64,000 nucleotides of DNA, taken from Desulfonatronovibrio magnus. GTDB taxonomy: Bacteria > Desulfobacterota > Desulfovibrionia > Desulfovibrionales > Desulfonatronovibrionaceae. Below the pieces are notes generated by a model. The model saw nothing but the letters and a program-made list of their open reading frames with translations. It made no database searches and was not told the origin of the DNA. The stretch is taken from NCBI RefSeq assembly GCF_000934755.1, contig NZ_KN882175.1, positions 24,456 to 88,455 of the forward strand, written 5' to 3'. Of this stretch, positions 28,280-37,420 are shown in pieces. How positions within the stretch are numbered: position 1 is the first letter of the stretch; every line of letters starts with the position of its first letter. Both the position numbers and the translations under genes were made by a program.

Positions 28280-30217
28280 ATGTTTAGTTCAAAAAAGCAA
28301 GCCACACCTCACTTGGATTCATCTGTAGTCAGGGAATTCCTGCAAAAGACACTGCCCTTTAATGAGCTGGACAAAGATACCCTTGACGGTCTTGCCAGGC
28401 ATGCCACCATAGATTTTTTTCCAAAAGGTGTGAAAATCCTTATTCAAGATGTCTCAGACGTAAAGCACATCTACCTTATCCAGAAAGGAGGGGTCAAGCT
28501 GTATCTCCAGGATGAATCCGGACAGGCCACTCTTAAGGACTATCGCGGAGAAGGATCTGTTTTCGGAGCTCTGGCCATTATTCGCGATTCAAGATCCAGC
28601 CTGACAGTTGAAGCCATTGAGGATACTTTTTGCTTTCTCTTAACCAAGGATTCTTTTCTAAAACTGCTTAAAACTCATCCAGGTTTTTCGCAATACTATC
28701 TCAAGGCATTCTCAGAAAATTATATCAAAAAATCTTTTTCTGAGCTCAGAAAGGAAAAACTGCCCCCCAAGACTGAAGGGGCGTTGTACCTTTTTACAGT
28801 CAAAGTCAATGATATCATCCGCAAAAGACCGGAGTTTATTTCCCCGGTAGACAGTATTCGCAACGCTGCCAAACGTATGACCAGAATGGGTATCGGATCA
28901 CTGCTTATCAAGGATGAGTATGGCAAGCCGGCAGGAATTATTACAGACAAGGATCTGCGTTCTAAAGTAGTAGCTGAAGGACTGTCCTACTCCACTCCGG
29001 TGGAGGAGGTCATGACCAGTCCGGTGGAAACCATTTCAGCCAACAAAGTGTGCTTTGACGCTTTGCTCAGCATGATGAGCAAGCAGATTCACCACCTTGC
29101 TGTTGAAGATGAAGGTAGAGTGATCGGCGTAATCACCAGTCATGACATTCTGGTTCTGCAGGGTGAATCTCCAGTTTACCTGTTTAAGGAAATAACCAAT
29201 CAGAACAATATAGAACGACTTTACGAACTTTCCATGAGGGTTCCTCTTGTTGTTCGCCCTTTGATCGAAGAAGGAGCCAAGGCCAATAATATTACCAGAA
29301 TGATTACCGTCATGAATGACCTCATTCTGGACCGCATCCTGACCCTGATGCAGGAAGAACTGGGTCCGCCCCCTGTGCCCTTCTGCTGGCTGGTCATGGG
29401 CAGTGAAGGACGTCAGGAGCAAACCTTCAGAACAGATCAGGACAACGCCTTAGTTTATCAGGACCCTAAAAATGAGCAGGAAGCAGAGTCTGCAAAAAAA
29501 TATTTCAAAATGTTCGGACAGGAGGCCATTAATCACTTAGTAAAATGCGGCTATCCCCTCTGCCCTGGTGATAATATGGCCTCCAACCCCAAATGGAACC
29601 AGCCCCTGTCTGTCTGGAAAAAATATTTTTCCAACTGGGTCAACACACCAGAGCCACAAGAAGTGCTGCATTCAACTGTATTTTTTGACTTTCGACCGGC
29701 TTATGGACATCTGGCACTGGGATTTAAGCTGCGGGACCATCTTAATATTCTCGTCCGAGGCAAGGATATGTTCCTGCGTTATCTGGCCCAGGATTGTTTT
29801 CGAACCAAACCGCCCATCAGTTTCTTCAAAAACTTTCTGGTGGAAAGGGATGGTGAACACAAAAACAGATTAGACATCAAAGCCAGAGGACTGGTTCCTT
29901 TTTGGGATTTTGCACGGGTAATGGCTCTTCGCCACGGCATTGACGAAACCAATACTATGGTACGTCTGGAAATGCTTAAAAAAGGCGGACATATGCCTGA
30001 AGATCTTTTTCTCAAGGCCAAAGAATCCTACGAATTTCAGATGCAGTTACGCTTTTTGAATCAGCTTCAGCTTATGGAAGCCGGAGAGCAGCCCCACAAC
30101 TACATTAATCCAGCTGAACTCAGTGACCTGGAAAAACAGACACTTAAGGGAGCGTTCTCAGTTATCTCCAACCTGCAAAGCTTTCTTAAAGAAACATTCA
30201 GACTGAATATGGGATAA
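28280..30217 (+). CDS. cNMP-binding / double CBS / DUF294 nucleotidyltransferase-like protein
   Basis: A soluble regulatory protein of 645 residues. Domains in order: a cyclic-nucleotide-binding-like beta barrel (about 20-140), two CBS motifs (about 175-300, with GIITDKDLR and GVITSHDIL), a DUF294 nucleotidyltransferase core (GSEGRQEQTFRTDQDNALVY, near 375, with the GS...D-x-D metal site) and a DUF294 C-terminal helical domain. It is related to GlnD-type nucleotidyltransferases; substrate unknown. The exonuclease gene and the symporter pair follow on the same strand, a grouping also known elsewhere, suggesting control of transport. Confidence 0.88.
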   Translation: MFSSKKQATPHLDSSVVREFLQKTLPFNELDKDTLDGLARHATIDFFPKGVKILIQDVSDVKHIYLIQKGGVKLYLQDESGQATLKDYRGEGSVFGALAIIRDSRSSLTVEAIEDTFCFLLTKDSFLKLLKTHPGFSQYYLKAFSENYIKKSFSELRKEKLPPKTEGALYLFTVKVNDIIRKRPEFISPVDSIRNAAKRMTRMGIGSLLIKDEYGKPAGIITDKDLRSKVVAEGLSYSTPVEEVMTSPVETISANKVCFDALLSMMSKQIHHLAVEDEGRVIGVITSHDILVLQGESPVYLFKEITNQNNIERLYELSMRVPLVVRPLIEEGAKANNITRMITVMNDLILDRILTLMQEELGPPPVPFCWLVMGSEGRQEQTFRTDQDNALVYQDPKNEQEAESAKKYFKMFGQEAINHLVKCGYPLCPGDNMASNPKWNQPLSVWKKYFSNWVNTPEPQEVLHSTVFFDFRPAYGHLALGFKLRDHLNILVRGKDMFLRYLAQDCFRTKPPISFFKNFLVERDGEHKNRLDIKARGLVPFWDFARVMALRHGIDETNTMVRLEMLKKGGHMPEDLFLKAKESYEFQMQLRFLNQLQLMEAGEQPHNYINPAELSDLEKQTLKGAFSVISNLQSFLKETFRLNMG

Positions 30218-30221
30218 AATC

Positions 30222-30971
30222 ATGATTTCAGCATTATCATCCACCAATTTATTTTTGCAGTCATCGTGGCTGCCAGGACTGATGCGACCTGAGCCAAAGC
30301 ATCCAGTGCTGGTTGAAAGCAAGAAGCATTTCAATAAATTTAACCAGGACCTGCCTCTCGAAGAGTATGATTTTGTTGTGTTAGATACTGAACTTACAGG
30401 CCTCAATCATAAAAAAGATGAAATTGTCTCCATTGGAGCTGTTCGCATTAAAAATTTACGTATCAATCTGGAAGATAATTTCTATTCAAATATCTGTCCA
30501 TGCAACGAGGTTCCCAAGTTCAGCACCCTGATTCACAGAATAACCCCGAGACTGGTCAAAGACGCCCCGCCTGTTGCCGACGTGCTGAGTGATTTTCTGG
30601 ATTATTGCGGGCACAGCCTGATCATAGGTCATAATATCGGGTTGGACATGGGCTTCATCAACAGGGAACTACGCCGATACTTTGACGGCGTTCTTTACAA
30701 TCCATGCCTTGATACCATGCGTATGGCCAAGATCTACCGGGAAGAGCAATGGATTAACTATTACGATCGTTACAACCTCAATGTTTCCTACAACCTCAAG
30801 CACTTGAGCCAGGAATACGGACTGCCGGTATTTCCCGAGCATAATGCCATGAATGATGCTATTCAGACAGCTTACCTGTTCTTATTTCTGATTCACAAGC
30901 TTAGAGACGGAAACATTAAAACCCTGAAAAACCTTTATATGTCGGGGAGAAGCTGGCGTTGGATGTTCTGA
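30222..30971 (+). CDS. DEDDh 3'-5' exonuclease (DNA polymerase III epsilon-like)
   Basis: A 249-residue exonuclease. Exo I is VLDTELTGL (Asp and Glu), Exo II is GHNIGLDMGFIN (Asp), and Exo III is PEHNAMNDAIQTA with His and Asp five residues apart, giving the DEDDh set of the DnaQ family. It starts 5 bases after the DUF294 gene. It is not the replicative DnaQ by context; its association with symporter genes suggests a linked but unexplained regulatory or signalling role. Confidence 0.88.
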   Translation: MISALSSTNLFLQSSWLPGLMRPEPKHPVLVESKKHFNKFNQDLPLEEYDFVVLDTELTGLNHKKDEIVSIGAVRIKNLRINLEDNFYSNICPCNEVPKFSTLIHRITPRLVKDAPPVADVLSDFLDYCGHSLIIGHNIGLDMGFINRELRRYFDGVLYNPCLDTMRMAKIYREEQWINYYDRYNLNVSYNLKHLSQEYGLPVFPEHNAMNDAIQTAYLFLFLIHKLRDGNIKTLKNLYMSGRSWRWMF

Positions 30972-31008
30972 TGTCGGCATTACATTTATAAACTTAGAGG
31001 AGGTTAAC

Positions 31009-31263
31009 ATGCAGAAAAGCTTAGCGGAGTACTGGTCAAAGAACTTGAGGCTCATCACCATTTTGCTCATTATCTGGGCGGTGGTATCTTATGGTTTCGG
31101 AATTATTCTGGTCAAGCCTCTGAACGCCATCTGGATGGGAGGTTTTCCACTTGGTTTCTGGTTTGCTCAGCAGGGATCAATCTATGTATTTGTGGCTCTA
31201 ATTTTTGTTTATTGTTTTTTGATGAACAAGTTGGACCGTGAATATGATGTTGATGAAAAATAA
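31009..31263 (+). CDS. Sodium:solute symporter small subunit (DUF4212)
   Basis: An 84-residue membrane protein with two helices (LITILLIIWAVVSYGFGIIL and a second ending FVALIFVYCFLMN) and the motif WMGGFPLGFWFAQQGSIYVF typical of DUF4212. It is the small partner of the VC_2705-type symporter encoded 38 bases downstream. GAGGAGG lies 6 bases before the ATG. Confidence 0.92.
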   Translation: MQKSLAEYWSKNLRLITILLIIWAVVSYGFGIILVKPLNAIWMGGFPLGFWFAQQGSIYVFVALIFVYCFLMNKLDREYDVDEK

Positions 31264-31301
31264 TTCTTAAACTGTGTGAATATCTCGGGGAGGGATACGT
31301 T

Positions 31302-33077
31302 ATGTCAATTTTAGCTTGGACCTATACATGGGTCATATTAACTTTTGGACTTTATCTTTTTATTGCCTGGCGTTCCAGGGTTAAAGAAACCAAAGGATTT
31401 TACATCGCGGGAGCAAGTGTTCCTCCTCTGGCCAACGGCATGGCCACTGCCGCTGACTGGATGAGTGCGGCATCCTTTATTTCCATGGCCGGACTGATTT
31501 CTTTTATGGGATACAGCGGCGCGGTTTACCTTATGGGCTGGACCGGCGGATATGTTTTGCTGGCTCTTCTTCTCGCGCCTTATTTAAGAAAGTTTGGCAA
31601 ATTTACTGTTCCTGACTTTGTGGGAGACAGATATTATTCTTCCACAGCCAGGGTTGTTGCCCTTGTATGCGCGATATTTGTCTCTCTTGTTTATGTTGCC
31701 GGACAGATGCGCGGTGTTGGCATTGTTTTCAGTCGCTTTCTTGAAGTTGACGTTAATACCGGAGTCATGATCGGTATGGCCATTGTATTTTTCTACGCAT
31801 CACTCGGCGGCATGAAGGGTATCACTTATACTCAGGTTGCCCAGTATTGTGTGTTGATTGTCGCCTTTATCATCTGTGCCGCAGCCATATCCATGAAAAT
31901 TACCGGTAATCCCATTCCACAGCTTGGTTTTGGATCTGCAATAATTGAAGGAGACAGCGCTGGTAAATACATCCTTCAGGCCTTAGATGGAATACACAGA
32001 GACCTTGGATTCTCAGAATATACTTCAGCATTTGGGCCGGGCGACATTGGCATGCTTTCAGTCATCTGCATAACCATGGCTCTTATGGTTGGTACAGCAG
32101 GTCTGCCCCATGTTATCATCAGATTTTACACAGTGCCAAGCGTTAAGGCAGCAAGGCTCAGTGCCGGCTATGCATTATTTTTCATAGCCCTTCTCTATAC
32201 CACTGCACCCACTGTGGCCGCATTTGCCAGGTATAACATGATTGACACACTCAATAACACGCCTTACGCAGAAGCACCGTCCTGGTTTACAAACTGGGAG
32301 CAGACAGGTCTTGTGGCCTGGGTAGATAAAAGTGGAGACGGTGTAATCCGTTACAGGGATGGAGCACCTTTCCAGGGAGCACCCCAGTTTTCCGGAGAAA
32401 GGGGAGAATTCGGACAAAGACTGGTTACCAACGCACCCACTGATAATGCAAACGAACTTTACATTGACCGTGATATCATTGTTCTGGCCAGCCCGGAAAT
32501 GGCTGACCTTTCTCCATGGATTATAGGACTGGTGGCGGCCGGAGGTCTGGCAGCCGCCCTTTCTACGGCGTCAGGTCTTTTGATTGTTATTTCATCCTCT
32601 GTATCTCATGATTTGTATTACCGAATAATAAACAGGCAGGCTACAGAAAAACAACGAATGCTCGTGGGAAGAATCATGGTCGGCATAGGAGTTCTTTGCG
32701 CGGGCTATCTCGGGATAAATCCGCCTGGATTTGTGGCGCAAGTGGTGGCGTTTGCCTTTGGCCTTGCAGCGTCATCATTCTTCCCCATAATTATTCTGGG
32801 CATATTCACTAAGTGGGCCAATCGTGAAGGCGCCATTGCCGGAATGATCACAGGTATTGGTTTCACCATGTTTTACATCCTGCAGACCAGATTCTTCGGA
32901 GTTGACCCCTGGTTCTTCGGCATCACTGCTGAAGGCATAGGCACCATAGGTATGCTGATCAACTTTGCTGTGACCATTACTGTTTCCAAGTTCACAAAAG
33001 AGCCACCTCAGGAAATACAGGAACTTGTTGAAAGCGTGCGCACTCCTCGCGGCGCAGGAGCAGCTGTAGATCATTAA
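31302..33077 (+). CDS. Sodium:solute symporter large subunit (VC_2705 family, ActP-like)
   Basis: A 591-residue transporter of the sodium:solute symporter family with about 13-14 helices. The N-terminal region KGFYIAGASVPPLANGMATA and GMATAADWMSAASFIS is the family signature next to the sodium site; GGLAAALSTASGLLIVISSS is the conserved helix near residue 420. Acetate or another monocarboxylate is the likely substrate by similarity to ActP. A hydrophilic insertion (about 335-395, NWEQTGLVAWVDKSGDGVIR) is notable. It ends before a strong hairpin terminator. Confidence 0.9.
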   Translation: MSILAWTYTWVILTFGLYLFIAWRSRVKETKGFYIAGASVPPLANGMATAADWMSAASFISMAGLISFMGYSGAVYLMGWTGGYVLLALLLAPYLRKFGKFTVPDFVGDRYYSSTARVVALVCAIFVSLVYVAGQMRGVGIVFSRFLEVDVNTGVMIGMAIVFFYASLGGMKGITYTQVAQYCVLIVAFIICAAAISMKITGNPIPQLGFGSAIIEGDSAGKYILQALDGIHRDLGFSEYTSAFGPGDIGMLSVICITMALMVGTAGLPHVIIRFYTVPSVKAARLSAGYALFFIALLYTTAPTVAAFARYNMIDTLNNTPYAEAPSWFTNWEQTGLVAWVDKSGDGVIRYRDGAPFQGAPQFSGERGEFGQRLVTNAPTDNANELYIDRDIIVLASPEMADLSPWIIGLVAAGGLAAALSTASGLLIVISSSVSHDLYYRIINRQATEKQRMLVGRIMVGIGVLCAGYLGINPPGFVAQVVAFAFGLAASSFFPIIILGIFTKWANREGAIAGMITGIGFTMFYILQTRFFGVDPWFFGITAEGIGTIGMLINFAVTITVSKFTKEPPQEIQELVESVRTPRGAGAAVDH

Positions 33078-33099
33078 AGTGTAAACGTTAAACATCTAA

Positions 33100-33140
33100 A
33101 AAGCGGCCGCTGGATACATTCCATCGGCCGCTTTCATTTT
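33100..33140 (+). terminator. Rho-independent terminator of the symporter operon
   Basis: AAAGCGGCCG (33100-33109) pairs perfectly with CGGCCGCTTT (33125-33134), followed by CATTTT. It lies 23 bases after the symporter stop codon. Confidence 0.85.
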
Positions 33141-33146
33141 ACAGTC

Positions 33147-33250
33147 ACCCCCCTGATCTCTGCCCCCCGACCTCTGACCTCCGCCCCCTGCCCTCTGACC
33201 CCTGACTTCTGACCCCTGATCTCTGACCTCTGCCTTCTGACCTCTGACAA
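33147..33250. repeat. CTCTGAC heptamer array abutting the umuC stop codon
   Basis: About 14 degenerate 7-base units (CTCTGAC, CCCTGAC, TTCTGAC, CCCTGAT and CTCTGCC types) fill the space between the symporter terminator and the umuC stop at 33251. On the minus strand this reads as arginine/glycine-rich junk, not a gene. Confidence 0.85.
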
Positions 33251-34534
33251 TCAATTCGCCAGAACCACCGGAACCTGTTTCCAGCAGGTGGTATATCTTG
33301 GGGAAAGCATACTGCGCTGCATGGTCCATGATCCTGATTTTTCCAGACCTGCAGCTGCATAGTGAATGGTATTGCTGCCCCACTTGCCATTAATCATGTC
33401 CATAGTTTTCATGATCTTTTTTTCTTTCTTTCGTCTTTCAGGTCCGGGACTGAAAAAGGTAAGCTGTACACGTTTGCTTGACTCTATACCAGAAAGCATG
33501 ACCCCAGCTTTTTTGTAACTATATCCGAATTTGTAAATTTTTTTCAATATATCACGGGCGTATCGGATCAGATCAGGGGTATAGGCAGTGGGATAAGGCA
33601 TACGCATTGTCTGATGATTTTTATACTGGGGCAGGTCTTTCCGAAAACGATTGGTATGTACAAACACTGACAGCAGGGAACATATGGAACCTTGTGCTCT
33701 CAGTTTTTCTGCTGCCCTGGACACATAACAAGCCAGAGCCTCCTCAAGTTCTTCAAGTGACTCAACGCTTTTGCCAAAGGATCTGGAGCTGATAATGCTC
33801 TTATTGGTAACTGGAGTCTTTTCTAAGTTAAAACATGGCATGCCCTGCACCTCCAACAGCGTCTGCAAACCGGTTACAGTCATCTTGGACTCCACCCAGT
33901 GTCTGGACTGCTCCATAAAATCCAGAGCATTACGCACGCCATAGCTTTTAAGCAGCAGGCTGTACTTGCGGCCAATACCCCAGATATCTTCTATATCTGT
34001 CTGACGCAGGTACATTTCGAAATCTGGATTATTGATCAAATCCAGCACACCAGAATGCTCAGGGTGCTTTTTGGCAAAACGGTTGGCAATCTTGGCCAAA
34101 GTTTTAGTAGCGCCGATACCTATGGATACAGGTATGCCCGTCCATTTGAATATTTTTTCGGATATGTTCAAAGCGAACTCACGGGGATTTTCCGGCAGAT
34201 TATTAAGGAGCAAAAAAGCTTCATCAATGGAGTAAACCTCTACATCAGGCACAAGACGACCAAGGGCGTTCATCACCCTGGCGGACATATCTCCATACAG
34301 GGAGTAGTTGGAAGAAAAAACCTGAACTCCATGTCTTTTAAACATCTCTTTGTGTTTGAAAGCCGGTGCCCCCATGGCAATGCCCAAAGCCTTGGCCTCG
34401 TTGGAACGGGCAATAATACAGCCGTCATTATTGGATAAAACAACGACCGGAATACTATTTAAACCTGGATCAAAGGCCCTCTCGCAGGAGACGTAAAAAT
34501 TATTACAATCTACAAGAGCAAAAATTGTTCGCAT
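33251..34534 (-). CDS. umuC: UmuC, Y-family DNA polymerase V catalytic subunit
   Basis: An error-prone translesion polymerase of about 427 residues. Metal-binding residues are in [19 protein letters not shown] and [10 protein letters not shown]; the steric region [14 protein letters not shown] is typical of UmuC. The C terminus keeps the family ending MLSPRYTT followed by a short tail. I start at 34534 ([12 protein letters not shown]) rather than 34555, because family proteins begin there. umuD is not adjacent but at 5067. Directly after the stop comes a heptamer array. Confidence 0.94.
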   Translation of the reverse strand: MRTIFALVDCNNFYVSCERAFDPGLNSIPVVVLSNNDGCIIARSNEAKALGIAMGAPAFKHKEMFKRHGVQVFSSNYSLYGDMSARVMNALGRLVPDVEVYSIDEAFLLLNNLPENPREFALNISEKIFKWTGIPVSIGIGATKTLAKIANRFAKKHPEHSGVLDLINNPDFEMYLRQTDIEDIWGIGRKYSLLLKSYGVRNALDFMEQSRHWVESKMTVTGLQTLLEVQGMPCFNLEKTPVTNKSIISSRSFGKSVESLEELEEALACYVSRAAEKLRAQGSICSLLSVFVHTNRFRKDLPQYKNHQTMRMPYPTAYTPDLIRYARDILKKIYKFGYSYKKAGVMLSGIESSKRVQLTFFSPGPERRKKEKKIMKTMDMINGKWGSNTIHYAAAGLEKSGSWTMQRSMLSPRYTTCWKQVPVVLAN

Positions 34535-34555
34535 AAAACCTGGCCCTGTGAGCAT

Positions 34556-35004
34556 TAGTTGTGTCTGCCGGTAAAATCATCATCCAACGTAACTATTCAC
34601 CACTCAGCTAACTTCTGACAAATCGAAATGCAAAAATACAACCTCTGAACCAGGAGCAGAAATCAAGGGTGTTTGAATAGCCATACGCAGTATATGTGGT
34701 GAATAATTATCCTTTAGAAAGCTTAAATTGAACACTCCTGCCCAGTTAACAAAAGTAAAAAAGACAGTCAAATAATATTATCTCTCAGGCTGCAGATGAT
34801 ATCATTTGCAGCCTAAGAATGACGTTATACTTGCTAAGGTCAGACAAGTAAGATATCTAACCATATCACAACGATGTGAGCGCATATCAAAGTCAGAGCA
34901 ATTTCTATCAATCCAAACCTGTCCAGCAGCGATAACTGCCTCAAAAATGGCCAATAATATCCATAAAAATATCGTTGTTGTATAGACTATAAGGGAGAAA
35001 ATCC
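34556..35004. other. Intergenic region between umuC and the GPP34 gene, with a 28-bp palindrome
   Basis: This 449-base gap lies between divergent genes. It holds the near-perfect palindrome 34787-34814 (AGGCTGCAGATGATATCATT then TGCAGCCT; one G-T mismatch) with no T-run after it. AAGGGAG precedes the ATG at 35005. Otherwise I see AT-rich sequence without repeats of the modules found elsewhere. Confidence 0.6.
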
Positions 35005-35652
35005 ATGCTGACCTTTGCCCAGGAAATTCTTTTGCTTGCCTTGGATGACAAAAAAGGCACCATCAAACCCCTGCCCTTTCACAGTCTGCGTTTTGCACTT
35101 GCTGGTTCTTTACTTATGGAGCTCGCCTTTTGTGACCGCATTGACACTGATCTGGATTACCTGACTGTGGTCAATTCAGAGCCTACAGGAAGCCCACTGC
35201 TGGACAAGGTACTTGCAAGGCTGCAAGAATCCGATAAGCCGCAAAGCACTGAGTACTGGCTGGATGAACTGGCCTGGAACATGGAAAATATCAAGGAAAA
35301 GACACTTGAAGAACTGGTGCAGAACAACATTCTCAAGCTTGAAAACCGCAAAATCCTCTGGGTGTTTGAAACTCGCCGCTACCCCTTGATTGATGATGAG
35401 GAAGTCAAGGAAGTTCGTTCCCGTCTGCGGGAGATTATTGCCAATAAAGAAGTTCCTTCTCCACGTGATGCTGTACTCATCAGCCTTGTGCATGCGTGTA
35501 ACCTGTTTCAGGAAATATTCACACCTGAAGAGCTGGAAAAACATCTGATCTGGATAAACAAAATCGCAAAGCTTGATCTCATTGGCCGGGAGGTCAACCA
35601 GGCCATCAGCAAAATATATGAAACCATCACTTCTCACAGCATAATGTACTGA
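35005..35652 (+). CDS. GPP34 (GOLPH3/Vps74-like) domain protein
   Basis: A 215-residue soluble protein matching the GPP34 family: LTFAQEILLLALDDKKGTI, then LRFALAGSLLMELAF at residues about 29-43, and a later helical part with RDAVLISLVHACNLFQEIF. Eukaryotic members bind phosphatidylinositol-4-phosphate on Golgi membranes; bacterial members are mostly uncharacterised. The Na/Pi symporter gene starts 8 bases after its stop, so the two are probably co-transcribed. A role in phosphate or membrane sensing is only inference. Confidence 0.85.
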   Translation: MLTFAQEILLLALDDKKGTIKPLPFHSLRFALAGSLLMELAFCDRIDTDLDYLTVVNSEPTGSPLLDKVLARLQESDKPQSTEYWLDELAWNMENIKEKTLEELVQNNILKLENRKILWVFETRRYPLIDDEEVKEVRSRLREIIANKEVPSPRDAVLISLVHACNLFQEIFTPEELEKHLIWINKIAKLDLIGREVNQAISKIYETITSHSIMY

Positions 35653-35660
35653 TTCGCATT

Positions 35661-37262
35661 ATGGAAGCTTTAGGGCATATCATTGGAGGCATTGGCGTTT
35701 TTTTTGTAGGCCTCTACCTGCTCAGCACAGCTTTAAAGCTTATGGCTGGCAGAAGTTTTCGCCTGCATTTTGCAAAATGGGTAGGTACGGACCTCAAAGC
35801 TACAGCTGTTGGCTTCTGGGGAGGGTTTTTCTGTCAATCCATGTCTGCACTGTCATTTATCATTGGCAGCATGGTAGGGGCTGGGATGCTGCATGTGCGG
35901 CGGGGAATGCTCATAATTTTCTGGGCCAATGCCGGTACAGGCATCATGATCGTCCTGGCAGTGCTGAATATCAAGTTAGTAGTGCTGTTTTTGCTTGGTT
36001 TTGCCGGCATATCCTTTGCGATGAAAATGCCTGCCAGGCATATTAATATTTCCCAGGCCCTTTTTGGGGGTGCTCTACTTTTCTACGGTCTTATCATGTT
36101 ACGCGCAGGCGCAGCTCCTCTTGCAACAACACCTTTTTTTGCCCAATTTTTGGAAATGGGGCAATCCTCTTACATGTTATCCTTTATTGCCGGTGCTCTT
36201 CTAACAGCCATCAGTCAATCCTCAACAGCAGTTTCTATTCTTGCCATCTCCCTGACTCAAGCAGGTATAATATCCATGGAACAGACCATCATGGTCATTT
36301 ACGGAGCAAACCTCGGTTCTGGCTTGATCAGCTGGCTTCTGGCAGCAGGCATCAAAGGCAAACCCAAGCAACTCATAATGTCTCAGGTGTTCTTTAACTT
36401 TGCAGCTGCAATGGTATTTGTGCCCTTGTTTTACCTGGAACTTTTAACTGGCATTCCAGGGATATATTCTCTTGTAGTCAGCCTGCCATTTCCCATAGAG
36501 CAGCAGGCAGCCATGGTTTTTCTGATATTCAACTTTGGTGGAGCAATTTTTCTATCATTGATAGTTAACCATTTCTTCAGGCTCATAGAGCATATCTGGC
36601 CGGAAACTGTTAAAGAAAAATGGTCTCAACCCGAATATATAAGAGACGATATCCCTTCAACTCCAGAAATCACCATGGCCCTGATTCATAAAGAACAGCA
36701 AAGTATGCTGCAGCGCTTAACCCATTATTCAGCCATTATGATTGGACAGGAAAAAAACAAGGATATCAGTGCAGATGTACTCCACAAATCTTTTTCGGAT
36801 ATTTCTAAGGAGATTAACAGCCATGCTGCTGAAACAGCAAGACAGAACTTATCTTGCGACGGCACACAGCAATTGCTCATTACGCAGGATAAACAAAAGC
36901 AAATGGAATCCTTGGAAGAGCTTCTTTATAGCTTGAATCAGAAATATGAGGATCTTTCACAGTCATTAAAATACAAATTCCAGGATACTTTCCTGCAAAG
37001 CCTTGATTTTCTTCTCCAAACTCTTATGGAAGCGGAAAAGTCCAGCCAACCCGATGATGCCGGACGCATCATTGAAATGACCAGGGACAAGGGCCAAGTC
37101 TTTCAATCCATCAGAAAGGCTTACCTGAGCAAGGAAGCAAGCCTGAGCCATACTGAACGTAACCGCATCTTAGAGCTGACCAGTATATTCGAACGTATCA
37201 TCTGGAGCATTGGAGCCATAGCAAGGCAACAACATTCTCAGAAGATATCATCCCTGAGTTGA
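35661..37262 (+). CDS. Na+/phosphate symporter family protein with PhoU-like tail
   Basis: A 533-residue membrane protein of the Na_Pi_cotrans family. Two inverted-topology repeats carry the QSxS motifs (QSMSALSFIIGSMVGAG near 57 and QSSTAVSILAISLTQAG near 185), and about eight helices lie in residues 1-310. Residues about 330-533 form a helical cytoplasmic PhoU-like region. The first motif reads QSMS instead of QSSS. It follows the GPP34 gene, and the pair ends at repeat remnants. Confidence 0.9.
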   Translation: MEALGHIIGGIGVFFVGLYLLSTALKLMAGRSFRLHFAKWVGTDLKATAVGFWGGFFCQSMSALSFIIGSMVGAGMLHVRRGMLIIFWANAGTGIMIVLAVLNIKLVVLFLLGFAGISFAMKMPARHINISQALFGGALLFYGLIMLRAGAAPLATTPFFAQFLEMGQSSYMLSFIAGALLTAISQSSTAVSILAISLTQAGIISMEQTIMVIYGANLGSGLISWLLAAGIKGKPKQLIMSQVFFNFAAAMVFVPLFYLELLTGIPGIYSLVVSLPFPIEQQAAMVFLIFNFGGAIFLSLIVNHFFRLIEHIWPETVKEKWSQPEYIRDDIPSTPEITMALIHKEQQSMLQRLTHYSAIMIGQEKNKDISADVLHKSFSDISKEINSHAAETARQNLSCDGTQQLLITQDKQKQMESLEELLYSLNQKYEDLSQSLKYKFQDTFLQSLDFLLQTLMEAEKSSQPDDAGRIIEMTRDKGQVFQSIRKAYLSKEASLSHTERNRILELTSIFERIIWSIGAIARQQHSQKISSLS

Positions 37263-37299
37263 TAGTTTGTAAAGATGCAGGCTCTGGTATTTATAAGCT

Positions 37300-37390
37300 T
37301 TTCACCTGGGGGCCCGGGACCGAACCTGCAAGTAACTTATACCCCTCGTTCCCAGGCTCCAGTCTGAGAACGAGGGGCAAAACAATCCGC
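37300..37390. repeat. Remnant of modules D and C
   Basis: GGGGGCCCGGGACCGAACCTG is the minus-strand end of module D and CCTCGTTCCCAGGCTCCAGT with GAACGAGGGG is a decayed module C hairpin. The modules are shortened and diverged. Confidence 0.7.
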
Positions 37391-37420
37391 ACCTGCAGCA
37401 TAGTGAATAGTTACCAAAAA

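Noticed and set aside
29036-29422. A 128-residue minus-strand frame in the DUF294 gene
   Set aside because: Antisense shadow of a well-supported gene, without recognisable motifs.
33147-33250. CRISPR array
   Set aside because: The repeat period is 7 bases with no spacers and there are no cas genes.
33145-33390. Arginine/glycine-rich minus-strand frame
   Set aside because: It is a translation of the heptamer array and the umuC 3' end in the wrong frame.
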